Assembly: GCA_002309215.1 (NCBI GenBank)
Contig: DBXG01000036.1
Span: 1-22,388, forward strand
Length of the DNA: 22,388 bases
Direction: 5' to 3'
From: Alphaproteobacteria bacterium UBA1218
Lineage (GTDB): Bacteria; Pseudomonadota; Alphaproteobacteria; Rs-D84
Shown: positions 22,379-22,388 of the stretch, one piece after another
How positions within the stretch are numbered: the first letter of the stretch is position 1
How the letters are laid out: each line of letters starts with the position of its first letter
Made by a program: the position numbers and the translations under genes
The notes under the pieces: model-generated
Database searches by the model: none
What the model saw: only the letters and a program-made list of their open reading frames with translations
What the model was told of the DNA's origin: nothing

Positions 22379-22388
22379 ATATCATCCA

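Noticed and set aside
1..22388. Reassignment of TGA to tryptophan
   Set aside because: All conserved genes are full length with TGG only, and rsmE is compatible with TGA as a stop.
1..22388. tRNA genes, CRISPR arrays, insertion sequences or integrase/att sites
   Set aside because: Intergenic gaps are short and show no cloverleaf, spaced repeats, transposase or terminal inverted repeats.

Overview
This AT-rich window looks like chromosome from an alphaproteobacterium with a compact, probably host-associated genome. The evidence is an RpoH sigma factor with an alphaproteobacterial-style RpoH box, a BamB whose mature N-terminus carries a DPxLPGER motif, the YfgM-BamB gene pair, a TrmB opening with an RTFGRRHGKKL segment, and an RHH_4-type ribbon-helix-helix protein. 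Intergenic gaps are short and a VirD4-type coupling ATPase sits alone among housekeeping genes, as in lineages with dispersed type IV secretion genes. I lean toward Rickettsiales/Holosporales-like bacteria or uncultured gut Alphaproteobacteria, but the sequence alone does not settle this. Nearly all genes stop with TAA or TAG.

Layout. (1) 1-2688, minus strand: the 5' end of thrS (no TGS domain), then an rsmE-rluB-TPR membrane protein operon closed by a strong terminator. (2) 2740-8040, plus strand: a four-gene run of virD4, a COG3014-like lipoprotein, a subtilisin-family protease without a signal peptide, and an LpoB-like lipoprotein. (3) 8088-9482, minus: yfgM and an unusually short bamB. 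(4) 9537-11511, plus: rpoH followed 4 nt later by an outer-membrane porin. (5) 11512-15071: an accessory-looking envelope or secreted region. It holds a 150-aa Cys-containing exported protein behind a consensus promoter, a 741-aa exported protein with tandem Cys-containing repeats, and a Yip1-family membrane protein. (6) 15140-19616: der, a hemolysin III/PAQR-type membrane protein, a gltX of clostridial appearance, and trmB. (7) 19613-22378: an unrecognised gene, then a four-gene plus-strand operon (two-TM protein, an unknown with a weak HNH-like motif, a SMI1/KNR4-like protein, and a ribbon-helix-helix protein).

The most interesting features are the virD4/lipoprotein/protease/LpoB operon; the last four-gene operon, a possible effector-immunity set; the repeat-bearing secreted protein; and a recurring promoter layout in which divergent genes have overlapping -10 hexamers and one partner (virD4, rpoH, trmB, the 293-aa gene) appears to be transcribed with essentially no 5' leader. 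I found no tRNA, rRNA, CRISPR array or insertion sequence. No gap between genes exceeds 300 bases.
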